A stretch of 64,000 bases of DNA from Monilinia fructicola. Taxonomy: Eukaryota; Ascomycota; Leotiomycetes; Helotiales; Sclerotiniaceae. The position numbers and the translations under genes are program-made. Under the pieces are notes generated by a model, which was not told where the DNA came from, did not search any database, and saw only the letters and a program-made list of their open reading frames with translations. This document shows positions 1 to 11,844 of the stretch, piece after piece. How positions within the stretch are numbered: the stretch's first letter is position 1; every line of letters starts with the position of its first letter. The DNA lies in NCBI GenBank assembly GCA_008692225.1, contig VICG01000011.1, positions 1,426,001-1,490,000 of the forward strand, given 5' to 3'.

Positions 1-2019
1 AAGTTATAGAAATGCACCCGCCATTTTGTTTCCTCAGCCCACCGGGACTAATTTTCGCGCAATAGTGGACTGTTGAGACTCAGACCAAGATGGAGATCTG
101 GTGTATCGACAACGTACGAAGTGCGATTGAGAAAGGAAAGTTGATGAGCCCAGTTGGAGAGCAAAAGGACATGTAGACGGGGGGAAATGGAAATTCGTGA
201 GCATTTGGGGTCCGGTGCCATTTGTGTATTACTTCGGAGCGTATGTCGGTTACATATTGGGTAAATAGCATGGCAGTCTTCCTTCCGAGAAGGATGTTGG
301 TCACATGTATTACTGGGTAGGTCCCGTTGTAAATAGTACTGTTAGCTTCCTCGATTGACACTATCACTTCCTACAAATAGATAATTCTTCCATGAACCCC
401 TTCTACTTCATCCATACTTCTCTCACACGCACGAGCGAATCAAATGTCATCCCACAAGCCACACACTCATAAAATATTCCTTTGCAGAAGAAAATCATTC
501 CCGCACCCCCATCGACTATCCACAACCCCCCCCCCCCCCTTAGCACCGCACACCACAACTTCTCGTGGCGACCCTCAGGGCCAGGCGCCCTCGAATAGCA
601 TACAAAGGGCCACAAACATGGGGCCAAGGAATCCTTCTATAGATAGAGCGAATCGATTTGCCCCTGGCGACGGATCCCCACCATGCAACCCCGTCGCTCC
701 TCCCATCCACCCCAACCCCTCCAAACATCCCTCTATCACGCACACATCAAGCTCCCAGATGGAACAAAATGATCGGGCACGATATGTCGGTAGCAAGAAT
801 CACAGGTTCGTGTCTCCCCACGCTCAGCTCTGGAAGGCATGTCTGCAAAACGACGAACAAGAAATGAAAAGCCCGGCCATCCACCATCGTATATCCCATT
901 CTTCTCCAACCACCAATCACGGCTTACGAATCGCAAGTCACAAAGTATCCCGTACATGCCATCTAATATATTCTCCGGGTAGTAATCCCTACCTCCCTTC
1001 CTCCCTTCCTCCCTTCCTCCATCCATCCCTCCGTCCCCTTCCCCTCTCTCCTCACCAAGCAACAACCGACCCCGACCGACCGACCGACCAGCCAACCAAC
1101 CAACCACACACACGATCAAATCCATCTAGGTAAGTACGTAAAAAAAATATATCTCAAAAACAAAAACCCCCCATCACCTCACCTCTTCCATGACCTCTAC
1201 CTCCCTCTACCCCTCTAACCCCCCGACTTCCAAAATCCCATCAATCCCATACCCATATCGTAAGGTGGCACTCGCCCGAGTCATGTCCCCAAACCACACG
1301 TCACCCAGCGACTTGTGTCATGTAGTGGCCGTGGCACGAACCCGCGGTCAGTACCAAGGAACTTGGACGTGTGGACTTGGTGATCGACGAAACACTTGAT
1401 CAACCCTCAGATACCAACCCCGCAATCCGAGTTGCCCGCCCAAATCCTCCTACATCATCAGTGACCGGAAGCACTTGCTAGGAAGTTTGGTCGCATCTTC
1501 ATGACTCAAAATTAGTAATTTATATAGACGGTATTCAACGTCTAACACATCAAGGAACACACAATCAAATTCGTCACTATGTATGCAAGAGGATCCATAA
1601 TATCAACTATTACCAAAAAAATTATTTTCTAATGTGAGATCAATTCCGGACTAGACTATCATGATCCTTCCTCTAACTTCTGCTTTTTGTATACCATGCT
1701 GCACACGAGAGATGGCAAGAATCAGAATGTAGAAGACGGACGACACCCGAGAAACGCACGCAAAAAAACAAAGAGGAAGCCCCGCGGAATCATAGCTAAA
1801 ACGAGATTCATAGCCATGAGAAGACGTAAGAGCTCAAATCATCATACAGTTACCACCCTTGCGCCCCTCATTGATGTACCGCTGAAGACACAAGAATAAG
1901 TTTGAGAGATGCACCAATGACCAATTTGGAGGAGCGGTGGAGATATGAACGGTTTTGATTGGTTTTGAAGTATCTTGCAAACACAATCGTGGTATAGGGG
2001 GTGTGAATCGATGCCGTGC
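1..2019. other. intergenic spacer downstream of ARF1
   Basis: No frame here looks like a protein. The stretch 440-1130 is C-rich with short CTTCC and CCGAC/CCAAC reiterations, and the open frames on both strands there are by-products of that composition. A homopolymer of about 14 C lies near 526-539. The right end should contain the 3' untranslated region of the minus-strand ARF1 gene. I see no tRNA, transposon ends or conserved motif. Confidence 0.6.
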
Positions 2020-2759
<740 letters not shown>

Positions 2760-3540
2760 CTAAAGATTGTGTATAGAGTGTGGATGTGGATTTTGTCTTT
2801 CCTTGGAAAACGATTCTAATCGGGAAGCACAGATATTAGCGACTGCGCGATAGATACAAAGGTGTTTGTTTATATGATCATTTAATTAAAGGACAGTTTC
2901 TCTTGGTGGAGCCACCTGTCGGTGTGAGATCCTTGGTGATCGAATAGAGAATAGGTTGCCGTTCTAGACAAAGGACACCTGCGGTTCTAGTATAACTTTC
3001 TGGGAGTCCTTTGGGGGGGGGAGATTGTGGTATATCGGTGAATGGAACACGCGCAGCGCCGTTGGAAGGATACTTGCCACAGAGTCAAGGGGCTACCAAG
3101 AGTGACAGCGCAGACTGAAGAAGATATAAACGGAAAAGGATAGCAGCATCATCACTTACAATTTCCCTTTATTACTGAGATCAATACAATGACCGAGTGG
3201 AGATGGAATTGAAGTTATTAGCGAGATGGTTTTTGGATAGACAAAAAGATGGGGGTGGTGCTTGGAAAGGTATGTGGTGAGAAGGACAGCGGGCGGTTGA
3301 TTCTGTTCTTTCGGGAAATTTGACGCTAAAGCGATTACTCTAGCCTATCATAGTCCCAAATGAGATTGTTGATCCGGATTTTTAAGGTTGTAAGATCTTT
3401 GCAGGATCCCAGTTCCCTTTGGACAATCTGGCAATAATAAGAAGAAGGAGAAGAAGCAGCAGCAGAAGCAGAAGCAGAAGCAGAGGAAGAAGTGATTGCA
3501 GTATTGTTATTAGTTCTATTGAGAAACACGGGAGACGGGA

Positions 3541-3590
3541 GCAGCAGCAGCAGCAGCAGAAGCAACAGCAACAGCAACAGCAGCAGCAGC
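3541..3590. repeat. CAG/CAA trinucleotide microsatellite
   Basis: About 17 near-perfect AGC/CAA triplets. A purine-rich AGA/AGC tract precedes it from 3440. Confidence 0.9.
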
Positions 3591-3720
3591 TTGTGATATC
3601 TATCCATTGATTAATAAATCTACGAATAAGGGGGGAGAGAGAGAATACAAAACCAAAACCAAACAATCAACGGACTATCTGCGACTTTGATTGTGTGAAT
3701 CAACAGCCATCACTACAACA

Positions 3721-3839
3721 ATATCTACATCTACATCTACATCTACATCTACGTCTACGTCTACGTCTACATCTACATCTACATCTACATCTACATCTAC
3801 GTCTACGTCTACACCCACACCCACACCCACACCCACGTC
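3721..3839. repeat. hexanucleotide microsatellite (ACATCT / ACGTCT / ACACCC)
   Basis: About 19 hexamer units arranged in blocks: ACATCT, ACGTCT, ACATCT, ACGTCT, then ACACCC. The blocky variants suggest slippage after point mutation. It lies about 160 bp upstream of the EMP24 start. Confidence 0.92.
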
Positions 3840-4002
3840 CATATCAATTGTACAAATAACATCTGGTGAATTATTAGGATCGACCATCTTCATACAGGAA
3901 GGAAGGAAAGAAGGAAACAATTCATTCGAATTCGAACTCTCCCCCAAATCAAAACACCCTTGTTACCTACGTATTCATCCATTCCTTCACACGACCATCA
4001 AT

Positions 4003-4820
4003 ATGCGATTCTCAACTCCCGCGGTCTTCTTGACAGTGGCACTCTCCTTGGAGCTGCTGTTGCTCACAATATTCAACTTGCAGCTCATGGTAGAGATTGC
4101 TTCCATGAACAACTTCATAAAGATGACAAGATGACGGTCACATTTCAAGTGGGAGATAAGGAGTTTGGCCATGCTGGCAATATAGATATCGATTTCTGGG
4201 TGAGTAAGGTTATCGCTATAGTTCTGTTCGCACATCAGTGCACTTCTGGGGAGAGAGAAACTGTGATACTAATGGAATTTACAATCTAGATCCAAAACCC
4301 TGCCAATGGATATGAGGCACACGAGAGAGCTGTCTCCAACGGAGATCATTCATTTACTGCCAATCATGATGGAAAGTATATTTACTGCTTCAGCAATGAA
4401 CATTGGTCGGCCTCCACTAAGGATGTATCTTTCAATGTTCACGGTATTGTCTATGTTCCAGAGGCAGAAGCTCCATCGGATCCTCTAGAGGCAGAAGGTA
4501 GCTAAACCGCCCATCTACTTTCGAAACATTTGAAGCTTACAATGGATGATAGTTCGACAATTATCCGAACTCCTTGCTCAAGTGAAGGACGAACAATCAT
4601 ACATCGTCGTGCGCGAGAGAACCCATCGAAATACAGCGGAGAGTACAAACGGCAGAGTTAAGTGGTGGAGCATTTTCCAAATGGCAGTTCTCGTTGGTGA
4701 AGGCATCTTCCAGGTCTGGTGGTTGAAACGATTCTTCGAGGTAAAAAATCACAGTACCGAACGCTTCGGCGTTTTGAGCCGGTAGCTGATTGACTTGCGT
4801 AGGTCAAACGTGTTGTTTAA
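4003..4820 (+). CDS. EMP24: p24-family cargo receptor, Emp24/TMED2 type (one frame break)
   Basis: p24 proteins are type I membrane proteins cycling in COPII/COPI vesicles between ER and Golgi. Exons are 4003-4199, 4290-4497, 4553-4740 and 4803-4820. The signal peptide starts MRFSTPAVFLTVAL, followed by a GOLD domain (cysteines in GRDCFHEQL and KYIYCFSNEHW), a coiled coil, one membrane helix near the end, and the tail KRFFEVKRVV. The Phe-Phe tail ending RRVV/KRVV is the hallmark of the Emp24/TMED2 subfamily. The signal peptide and the mature part AAVAHNIQL lie in different frames: one base is missing, or two are extra, near 4042-4050. No plausible intron explains this, and no other upstream start supplies a signal peptide. 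Restored length is about 203 residues, normal for the family. Sequence error is the likeliest cause. Confidence 0.93.
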
Positions 4821-6326
4821 TACCCAACCAGCATACTTCGTTCAACTGGTTCGACGCATCTTCTACAAGCAATGCAGCGTGATATGGAGAAATCAGAAAA
4901 GCCGTGTATTAACAGTATTCGATTCGAATCTTCCCATTGGTGCTTCTTGTATTTCATCTGCGTTATTATGAGGTACTTGAGAAGTATAATTATTTTTCTG
5001 ATTCTTCGACGTGTTTTTAATATCGTGTCAACGCACCAGGGAGGGAAAATGGGAACTCTTTTACACGGAGTATCACAAATTGATGTCATCAGTAGTATCA
5101 GATGATCCATTCATTATTGGATCCAGGGGAATGTCAAGTTGTCAACCATTATTCACCTAAACCCATTCAACCAAAGCGATTGCAAGGCTCTTTGTGCATG
5201 GCCTATTCGTGCATTGTTGGTCATCCTTGGATATTTGTGCAGATGTCGAGTCGTATTCGGATCGAATTTTCGTATAACGGTATTCACGCCGCAATACTCT
5301 ACCCCATATGTATCATGCAAGCTGACGCCTGAGTACTGTAAGGCTCCAGCAGCGTTTTTTGTGTATGGTTTCAAGACAGAAACCTTCCATTGTACAAACG
5401 GAGTAGAGTACAGTGCCATACCATATATCGACACGCCTTGTAATATGAGAGGAGCGTCGAATGTCTGTCTATAAGTCTACTCTAGAAGAAAGGTATCTGA
5501 TACGGCTGGAGTAGTGTAGTATACGGAACGAAGCCAAGCTGAAGTGACAGATCCATGGTTCGAGGTTGTTGTAATACAGTCAGAAGGTAGGAGGTAGCGG
5601 ATAATAGTCAGAATGAGGATATATGCACTCATCTTGAATGATCGATCGAGAATGGGTCGAGAATGAGTTGAGAATACCTAAGATTCGAATGGCTTGGACT
5701 TCCAAATAAGTGATTGGCTCATTTATAACCGACCCTGTCAAATCTCACCTGCATCGCAAGGGCCAAGACTTCAAAACGACGGTTCTTTTCTCGGAAGACT
5801 AGTAAGCCGATGGAGGATCCTAACCAGGAATTGGGATTGGAATTGGATTGAATTGGATTGAACCTTGGAATTGGATTGAACCTTGAAACTGTGGAATTGA
5901 ATGTTATCAAATTAGGTGGGCGGAAGATGCTCGAGGTTATCACATGATTGGTCACTTTGAACAGACTTTCCTTTCCTTTCCTTCCCTTCCCTTCCCCTCC
6001 CTTCCCTTCCCAAGCTCGATCAATTCCTTTCCCATATCTTTTTGCCTACCTAGTAGTTGATCTGGTCCACCTACCTTCCCTACCTTCCCTACTTAATAAC
6101 TCCTCTTCTTCTCCGCGATCATTACATTGCATTGCATTACATTTCATTACATTATATCTCAATATCATATTCGAAGCCGTTTTGTTCTATTTTGTTTGTC
6201 AATCAATTTATCTAATGTTGGGTCAAAAGATCTAACCTAGACAGTATCCACAATAAACATAAACCCAGCAAATCCATCGAATAGAGTTTGTGAACGCTTT
6301 TTCTGGGGTAAATCCAACTTTGAATC
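4821..6326. other. intergenic spacer between EMP24 and the MFS transporter
   Basis: Several 80-110 codon frames overlap on both strands (for example 5139-5474 plus and 5153-5434 minus), but none has recognisable motifs. Short direct repeats of GGAATTGGATTGAA type occupy 5829-5885. A pyrimidine-rich CTTCC tract at 5970-6012 and further CT-rich DNA to 6110 resemble the promoter and leader of the downstream gene. Confidence 0.5.
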
Positions 6327-8882
6327 ATGTCGGAAGCTTCGGGCAAGCAGACGGAACAACCCGCTCAGCCTACTGCGCCAACACTGGAAACTACGAAGCA
6401 TTCAGATAAGCATGGCGAGCATAAATCAACGTCTCGTCCTTCATCTCCACTACCTGAAGTAGCCCCGACTCTCGGTGGCGTTGGTGTGGTATTTGAGGAC
6501 GCGGAGAAGGCAGACGCGGCCGCTACATCATTTCAACATCATCAAGTCGAACCACCTGCGGATCATCAGCACAAACAACTGGATACAGAGAAGGGCTCTC
6601 ATGTAGTCACCGAAAGTGCTTCTGCGGGAACGGGTGCGCCGATAGTCGAGAAGGATGGAGTTATTGAAGGGACCGAAGGATCAAGTGGAGACGATGATAA
6701 TGGAAACCATTATATTTCTGGTGTACCATTGGTATTACTGACTTTTGGTCTTTGCATGGCTACATTCACTGTAGCTTTGGATAATACTAGTAAGCATTTT
6801 CATTTGATATAACCGTTCAGTATACTGGATCTCGACACTTTCGCATGTGTGTGTGTATCAACCATGGTTGGAGGATCAATTCTTATACTCAAAAGAACCA
6901 TCTACTCTGTCATTTTGGTAGCTGTAACGACACATGCTATTCATTCAACAACCTCATTGATAATACAACCTGAAGTGACATGCTAACTGCCTCTAGTCAT
7001 TGCCACAGCTATTCCAAAAATAACTTCTGTCTTTAACTCTCTAGACGATGTGGGCTGGTATGGGTCATCCTACTTACTCACAACAACCGCCCTCCAACCC
7101 TCATTTGGACGTATATATACCTACTTTGATGTCAAATGGACCTATCTCGCTGCTCTTGTCTGCTTTGAAGTTGGATCTATCATATGTGCCGCTGCTAGAA
7201 ATTCCGTCATGCTTATTGTGGGGAGGGCGGTTGCTGGTGCTGGTGCTTCAGCGTTATTCTCTGGTGGCATGACAATTGCAAGTTATTTTTGATATTTGCT
7301 CGTGCTTTTGAGACTCGGTGTCTGTTTTGTGGGGAAGTTTACTTCGACTAACTCATAATTAGATTGGTTTCACAGTACCCTTGATTAAGCGACCGTTATA
7401 TATTGCCATGTTGTCATCGATGTTTGGTATTTCCAGTGTCGTTGGCCCTCTTCTAGGTGGTGCTCTGACTGATAAAGCTTCATGGCGATGGTAAGCATAA
7501 TGATTCTTTAATTTTGCACCTTCTGCCATCCCAAGCACCAATTATTTATTTTAGCTTTTGTGTTCTCCTTACTATGTTGTACATCTTTGGTTCCGATTCT
7601 TCCCAAAGCCCTTCTTTAGTAACTAATTACTAACTCCCCAAATTTCAGGTGCTTCTGGATCAATCTTCCTTGTAAGTGTGTTCTTTTTTTTTTTGTTAAA
7701 TTTTGATCTTCGATACTGCTCTCTCCGACCCCTATTGTCAGTCATGACTGCGACCAAACGGAGCGTCGTTCCCCTATCCACTTTCCGATGAAGCTGGAAT
7801 GCCTCATCTATAACCAAAAGCTTTTTGTATGTGAAAAATGTTAACTCTTGATACTTGTAGTCGGTGCAATTGCCATTGGAGCAGTCGCAGCATTCTTCAA
7901 ACCTCCACCTAGAAAGATCTCCGGCATGACTGTTAAGCAGAGACTCATGGAAATAGATCTTGTTGGAGCTTTGTTCCTTATGGGGGCCATTATTTGTTTG
8001 TTGTTAGCCTTGCAATGGGGGTGGTTCAACATACCCTTGGCGCGATTCAAAAGTCTGGGGCTGTATACTCGGATTCGGTCTCTTGATCATAATATTCATC
8101 GCCCAGCAATTTCGCCGTGGTGAACGTGCCACAATTCCTCCCAGGATTTTCAGCCAACGAACCGTCCCTTACTTGCTGTTTATTCTCTTGCTTCCTCTCC
8201 ATGGGCTTGTACACACACATCTATTACCTTCCATTTTACTTCCAAGCCGTTAAGGGCACCACCGCAGAAGCTTCTGGTATCCGCACGATTCCATACCTCG
8301 GTTCTGTCATCGTCTCGTCTATTCTTGCGGGCGCTGGAATCACCGTCCTCGGCTTCTATAAGCCTTTTATGATTGCTGCCGGGGCGGTCTTCACAGTTGG
8401 GGCTGGACTCATCTATACGCTGAAAGTAAATTCTAATGTTGGGATGTGGGTAGGCTATCAATTACTTTGTGGCTTCGGCGCAGGTATGGGCGTGCAAATC
8501 CCTTTTATTGCCGTTCAAGTCGTTCTCAACGCGAAGGATATGCCCAGTGGAAACGCCATTGCCATTTTCTTCAATTCCCTCGGTGGGGCTATTGCCATCT
8601 CTATTGCGCAAAATGTGTTCAGTAAACGGCCTTGTCAAATACATACCTCAATACGCACCAGAAGTTAATCCTGGACTTGTTTATCAGGCTGGCGCAACGC
8701 ATCTCCGAGACGTCATTAGCCCTGCTGACCTAGCGGGCGTGTTGTTAGCATATTGCAAATCTTTGGATGATTCTTTTGTTTTGTCAATTGCAGTTGGTGG
8801 GATTGCCACGATTTGTGCATGCTTTGTAGAGTGGGGGAGTGTTAAAGGGAAGAAGATTGATCACGGGGCTGCTGTGGCTTAG
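6327..8882 (+). CDS. MFS multidrug efflux transporter, DHA2-type (three frame breaks)
   Basis: A proton-antiport drug or toxin efflux pump of the 14-helix DHA2 family, expected in the plasma membrane. Exons are 6327-6789, 6997-7277, 7363-7490, 7649-7671 and 7861-8882. A hydrophilic N-tail of about 130 residues precedes helix 1 (VPLVLLTFGLCMATFTVALD). Family hallmarks include DNTIIATAIPKIT, DVGWYGSSYLL, LQPSFGRIYTYF, a motif C-like SGGMTIIGFTVP and [25 protein letters not shown]. Intron 2 has a GC donor (GCAAGT). Exon 4 is only 23 nt. Exon 5 is one continuous homology but needs three frame changes, each explained by one extra base in a homopolymer: G-run 8017-8021, CCC 8166-8168, AAA 8624-8626. 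Corrected length is about 637 residues, normal for the family. It is either an intact gene with assembly errors or a very young pseudogene; I favour the former. Confidence 0.92.
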
Positions 8883-9783
8883 AGGCTTGGTGTTTCAGTG
8901 ATACTATCTTCTTGTTTATGACAAGGGACAGGGCGTTTTATTCTGGAGAGAGGGAGTGAGTAGCTATTTGCATCTAGGTCTACTTTTTGGGTGGTTGTGA
9001 TATTGAAGTCGGATAATGGTCCGAAGAAGGATGGGTTGCAATTGGCATATAGGATGGTATGGTATGAGAGAGGAGTTAAAAGGAAAAATGGAGAGTGGCG
9101 GTCATGAATTTACGTCTGCGTATACACATATATATACACATAAACATTGGAAAAATCACTAAAAGTAAAGATAATGACATATTACGTCCCCTTAGAGGAC
9201 TAATTAATAATACTCATAATTTTAAAGAATTATCAAACAAATACAGAAATGGCCAACAGCATGGGAACGTCCAGTCTGTGCTGTATAAACCAAAGATTAT
9301 CATGCAAATTCTTGAAAATCACAATACTATCTACATAACATATATATATAAGATCTTACATCAAAACACCAAAAAAAACTCAATGCCAAATAACTTTCGT
9401 CCTTCCCTCCGTTGATCTCCCCATCGAATTCCACCTTCCCCTCGACCTTCCCATTGAACAAGATGATAGCACAGCACACACGACAAGCACGTCAGAAGAA
9501 AAACACCAATCGACGTCTCTGAAGATACGAGGTACCTACAGTATGTACTGCACAAGCTAATTCACATCCCAAGGTCCAAGATGGATAGAGGCAGTTATGG
9601 GGTTCGTGGTGCAATCAATGAATGTGTGATTATAGGACTGTATGTGCAATGGTGGTGGTGGGTTGGGAAGAGCGATGGGTGGATGGGGGATGGTGGATGG
9701 TGGATGGATGATCCATTGGACGTTCGGAGGTAGATGGATGGATGGTGGGAAAGGTGTAGAACGATCGGAGTCTAGAGTTGTGA

Positions 9784-9810
9784 AGGGGTTGGGTTGGGTT
9801 GGGTTGGGTG
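9784..9810. repeat. short GGTTG tandem array
   Basis: About five units of GGTTG/GGGTT. It resembles a telomere only superficially, because the unit is TTGGG without the TTAGGG adenine. A similar array lies at 40094-40114. Confidence 0.7.
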
Positions 9811-10207
9811 GTCACTGGTGAGAGGTTAGGTGATGGTGATGGTGGTTGCGGTACGGAATGTTATTTTCCTGGTGAGTGCAGTATTCCAAGGTTGTTTGTA
9901 TCCACTACTTACTTGTATTTGTAGAAGTATCCGTCCATGCTTGTACAGTACTGTAGGTTCGGGGACCGATATTTGTTCGTTCATTCACTCATTCATCTAA
10001 TCATCTCACCATCTCATCATCTCTCTTATCTTATCTCATCTCATCTTGTGTGGTAGGATCGGAACGAGTGGGATGTTGAATGTGCAAGACTTTGTTAGAT
10101 CAAATCAAATCAGATCAGATGAGATGAAAACGAAAGCACAACCGAAGCATCCGAACTTATCCACCCGGAGACACCACCCCGACGAATATCTCCATGCCCG
10201 AAACCAC

Positions 10208-10293
10208 AATCCAATCCAATCCAATCCAAGACAAGACAAGACAAGACAAGACAAGAAAACACGACCCATCCATCCATCCATCCATCCATCCAT
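10208..10293. repeat. adjacent AATCC, ACAAG and CCAT tandem arrays
   Basis: Three different simple repeats follow each other: AATCC (10208-10229), ACAAG (about 10228-10255) and CCAT (10265-10293). Confidence 0.85.
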
Positions 10294-10606
10294 TACCCAC
10301 CCCCGAATCCAAAACCGGACTGCGTCCAACCCCCGAAACTGATCCCGCTGCAATCAACCAAGAACAAGATACCATTATCCCAACACAACACAACAACCCC
10401 CCATCCGAAATCCAAACCCCCATGACCCATCCCCCAAAGTCCAGCGTGTATCTCCAGTACAGTACAGCATCCGATCCATCTCCCCACGCCGCCCCAGGGA
10501 ACCAAAAGATCAAGAAAAGAAGGCAACCGACCACCGGACTCCATAATCCCACTGCTGTACCTGCATTGGCTATTGGTTAATTATGCTATTTGGAGGGTAA
10601 AATATG

Positions 10607-10903
10607 TATTTAAATATAAATATAAATATAAATATAAAAATATAAATATAAATATAAATATAAATATAAATATAAATATAAATATAAATATAAATATAAA
10701 TATAAATATAAATATAAATATAAAATAAATAAAATAAAATATAAATATAAATATAAATATAAATATAAATATAATATATAAATATAAATATAAATATAAA
10801 TATAAATATAAAATATAAATATAAAATATAAATATAAATATAAATATAAATATAAATATAAATATAAATATAAATATAAACATAAATATAAATATAAACA
10901 TAA
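10607..10903. repeat. AAATAT hexanucleotide satellite
   Basis: About 300 bp of nearly pure AAATAT units with a few 1-4 bp interruptions near 10720-10770 and 10810. Frames through it read poly-(Ile/Tyr/Phe) and are artefacts. It lies about 200 bp from the tRNA-Lys gene. Confidence 0.95.
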
Positions 10904-11114
10904 AAGTAAATCCAAGTCCAAATCACAATACAAGACCCTCCCTCCACTTTCCTCCGCTCCGCTCCGCCCACCAACCAACCAACCAACCAACCGCCACACG
11001 CCCCACCCATCAAAGAAACCCCCGGCGCCCCTCCAAGAGAAAAAAAAAGCACCCACAAAAAAGAACACACGAAAAAAAAAAAAAAGAAAAGTCTGCGTTC
11101 AATGAAGGGAATTG

Positions 11115-11187
11115 AGCCCAACGGGGGGGTCGAACCCCCAACCTTGTGATTAAGAGTCACACGCTCTACCGATTGAGCTAGCCGGGC
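11115..11187 (-). tRNA. tRNA-Lys(CTT), no intron
   Basis: A 73-nt tRNA on the minus strand. The acceptor stem GCCCGGC pairs with GTTGGGC, with discriminator T at 11115. The A box lies in TAGCTCAATCGG and the B box in GGTTCGACCCC. The anticodon loop CTCTTAA gives anticodon CTT, lysine (AAG codon). No intron is present, unlike the other two copies in this window. An oligo-T polymerase III terminator (A-run on the plus strand, 11071-11083) follows about 30 nt downstream. Confidence 0.97.
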
Positions 11188-11844
11188 AGGCTCTGTTGCT
11201 TTGTTTGATGAGTGCCGCGGTTGAGTTTGTGGATATATTGCGCGGAGGGGGTTGGAGAAATTTCTTTGCAGAGTGTGAGGGGAAGCGAGGGGCGGGTGGA
11301 GCGGGTGCGGATGAGCGACCCAGAGGGAGCTTGGGGAAGGTCAAAGGGGTTGGGTCTTATCAATTACGAGGACGCAGTGATGGAAGGTGATTTGATCTTC
11401 ATTTAGGTATTCGACTCTATCACGTTTCAGCAGTGATGCCCTCTGTTGTTCCGCGATCTCATCTCCATGTGTCTATGGGGTATATATACCGATGTCTCCC
11501 TACAATTTTCTTCCAGCTGCCACTGCACTCGTCATCCACAAATTATCCTGATTCAACAACTCTCACCACATACCCACCCTGAAATATCTTTCATTAACGG
11601 CGACAACAACAACAAATATCAACACCTTCCATGTCGAAAAGAAATCATAATGCAATCATTCTTGGTCATAACACCATTTCATACTGATCCATTGAAACGC
11701 CACGCCTACCAGCAATGCCCTCATCCCAAGCAGTCGCTCAAAAGAAGAAGAAAGGTTCGGAAAACAATTCAAAGCTGTCCAACAGAAAATACCATAAAGC
11801 ATCATTAAAATTTTTGTACTTGTATTTGTGACAATATGTTCAGA
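11188..11844. other. spacer between tRNA-Lys and the DUF3405 gene; possible short transcript
   Basis: The first 150 bp are the tRNA 5' flank. A TATATATA box at about 11479-11486, followed by CA/CAACAA-rich DNA typical of fungal leaders, precedes short plus-strand frames starting with ATG at 11630, 11650 and 11716. The last encodes a 38-residue lysine-rich peptide ending before 11835. None has a recognised product, so a short transcript convergent with the DUF3405 gene is possible but unproven. Confidence 0.3.

Larger units (their letters stand above)
8883..11114. other. repeat-rich intergenic spacer
   Basis: No gene is supported. The left part is the 3' flank of the MFS gene. From 9640 the plus strand is G-rich with GGATGGT-like units; later parts hold AATCC, ACAAG, CCAT and AAATAT arrays listed separately. 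A perfect 12-bp palindrome TACAGTACTGTA lies at 9944-9955. Confidence 0.6.

Noticed and set aside
444..1133. 229-codon plus frame
   Set aside because: Pro/Ser/His/Thr-rich reading of a C-rich spacer with CTTCC and CCGAC reiterations; no domain and no leader context.
3335..3947. Overlapping open frames of 90-147 codons
   Set aside because: They translate microsatellites (poly-Leu, poly-Cys, Asp-Val, Ser-Thr) and have no non-repeat content.
9784..9810. Possible interstitial telomere repeat (also 40094-40114)
   Set aside because: The unit is TTGGG, not TTAGGG, and the arrays are only a few units long.
10570..11160. 196-codon minus frame and two others
   Set aside because: Most of the length is the AAATAT satellite, and the right end is antisense to the tRNA.
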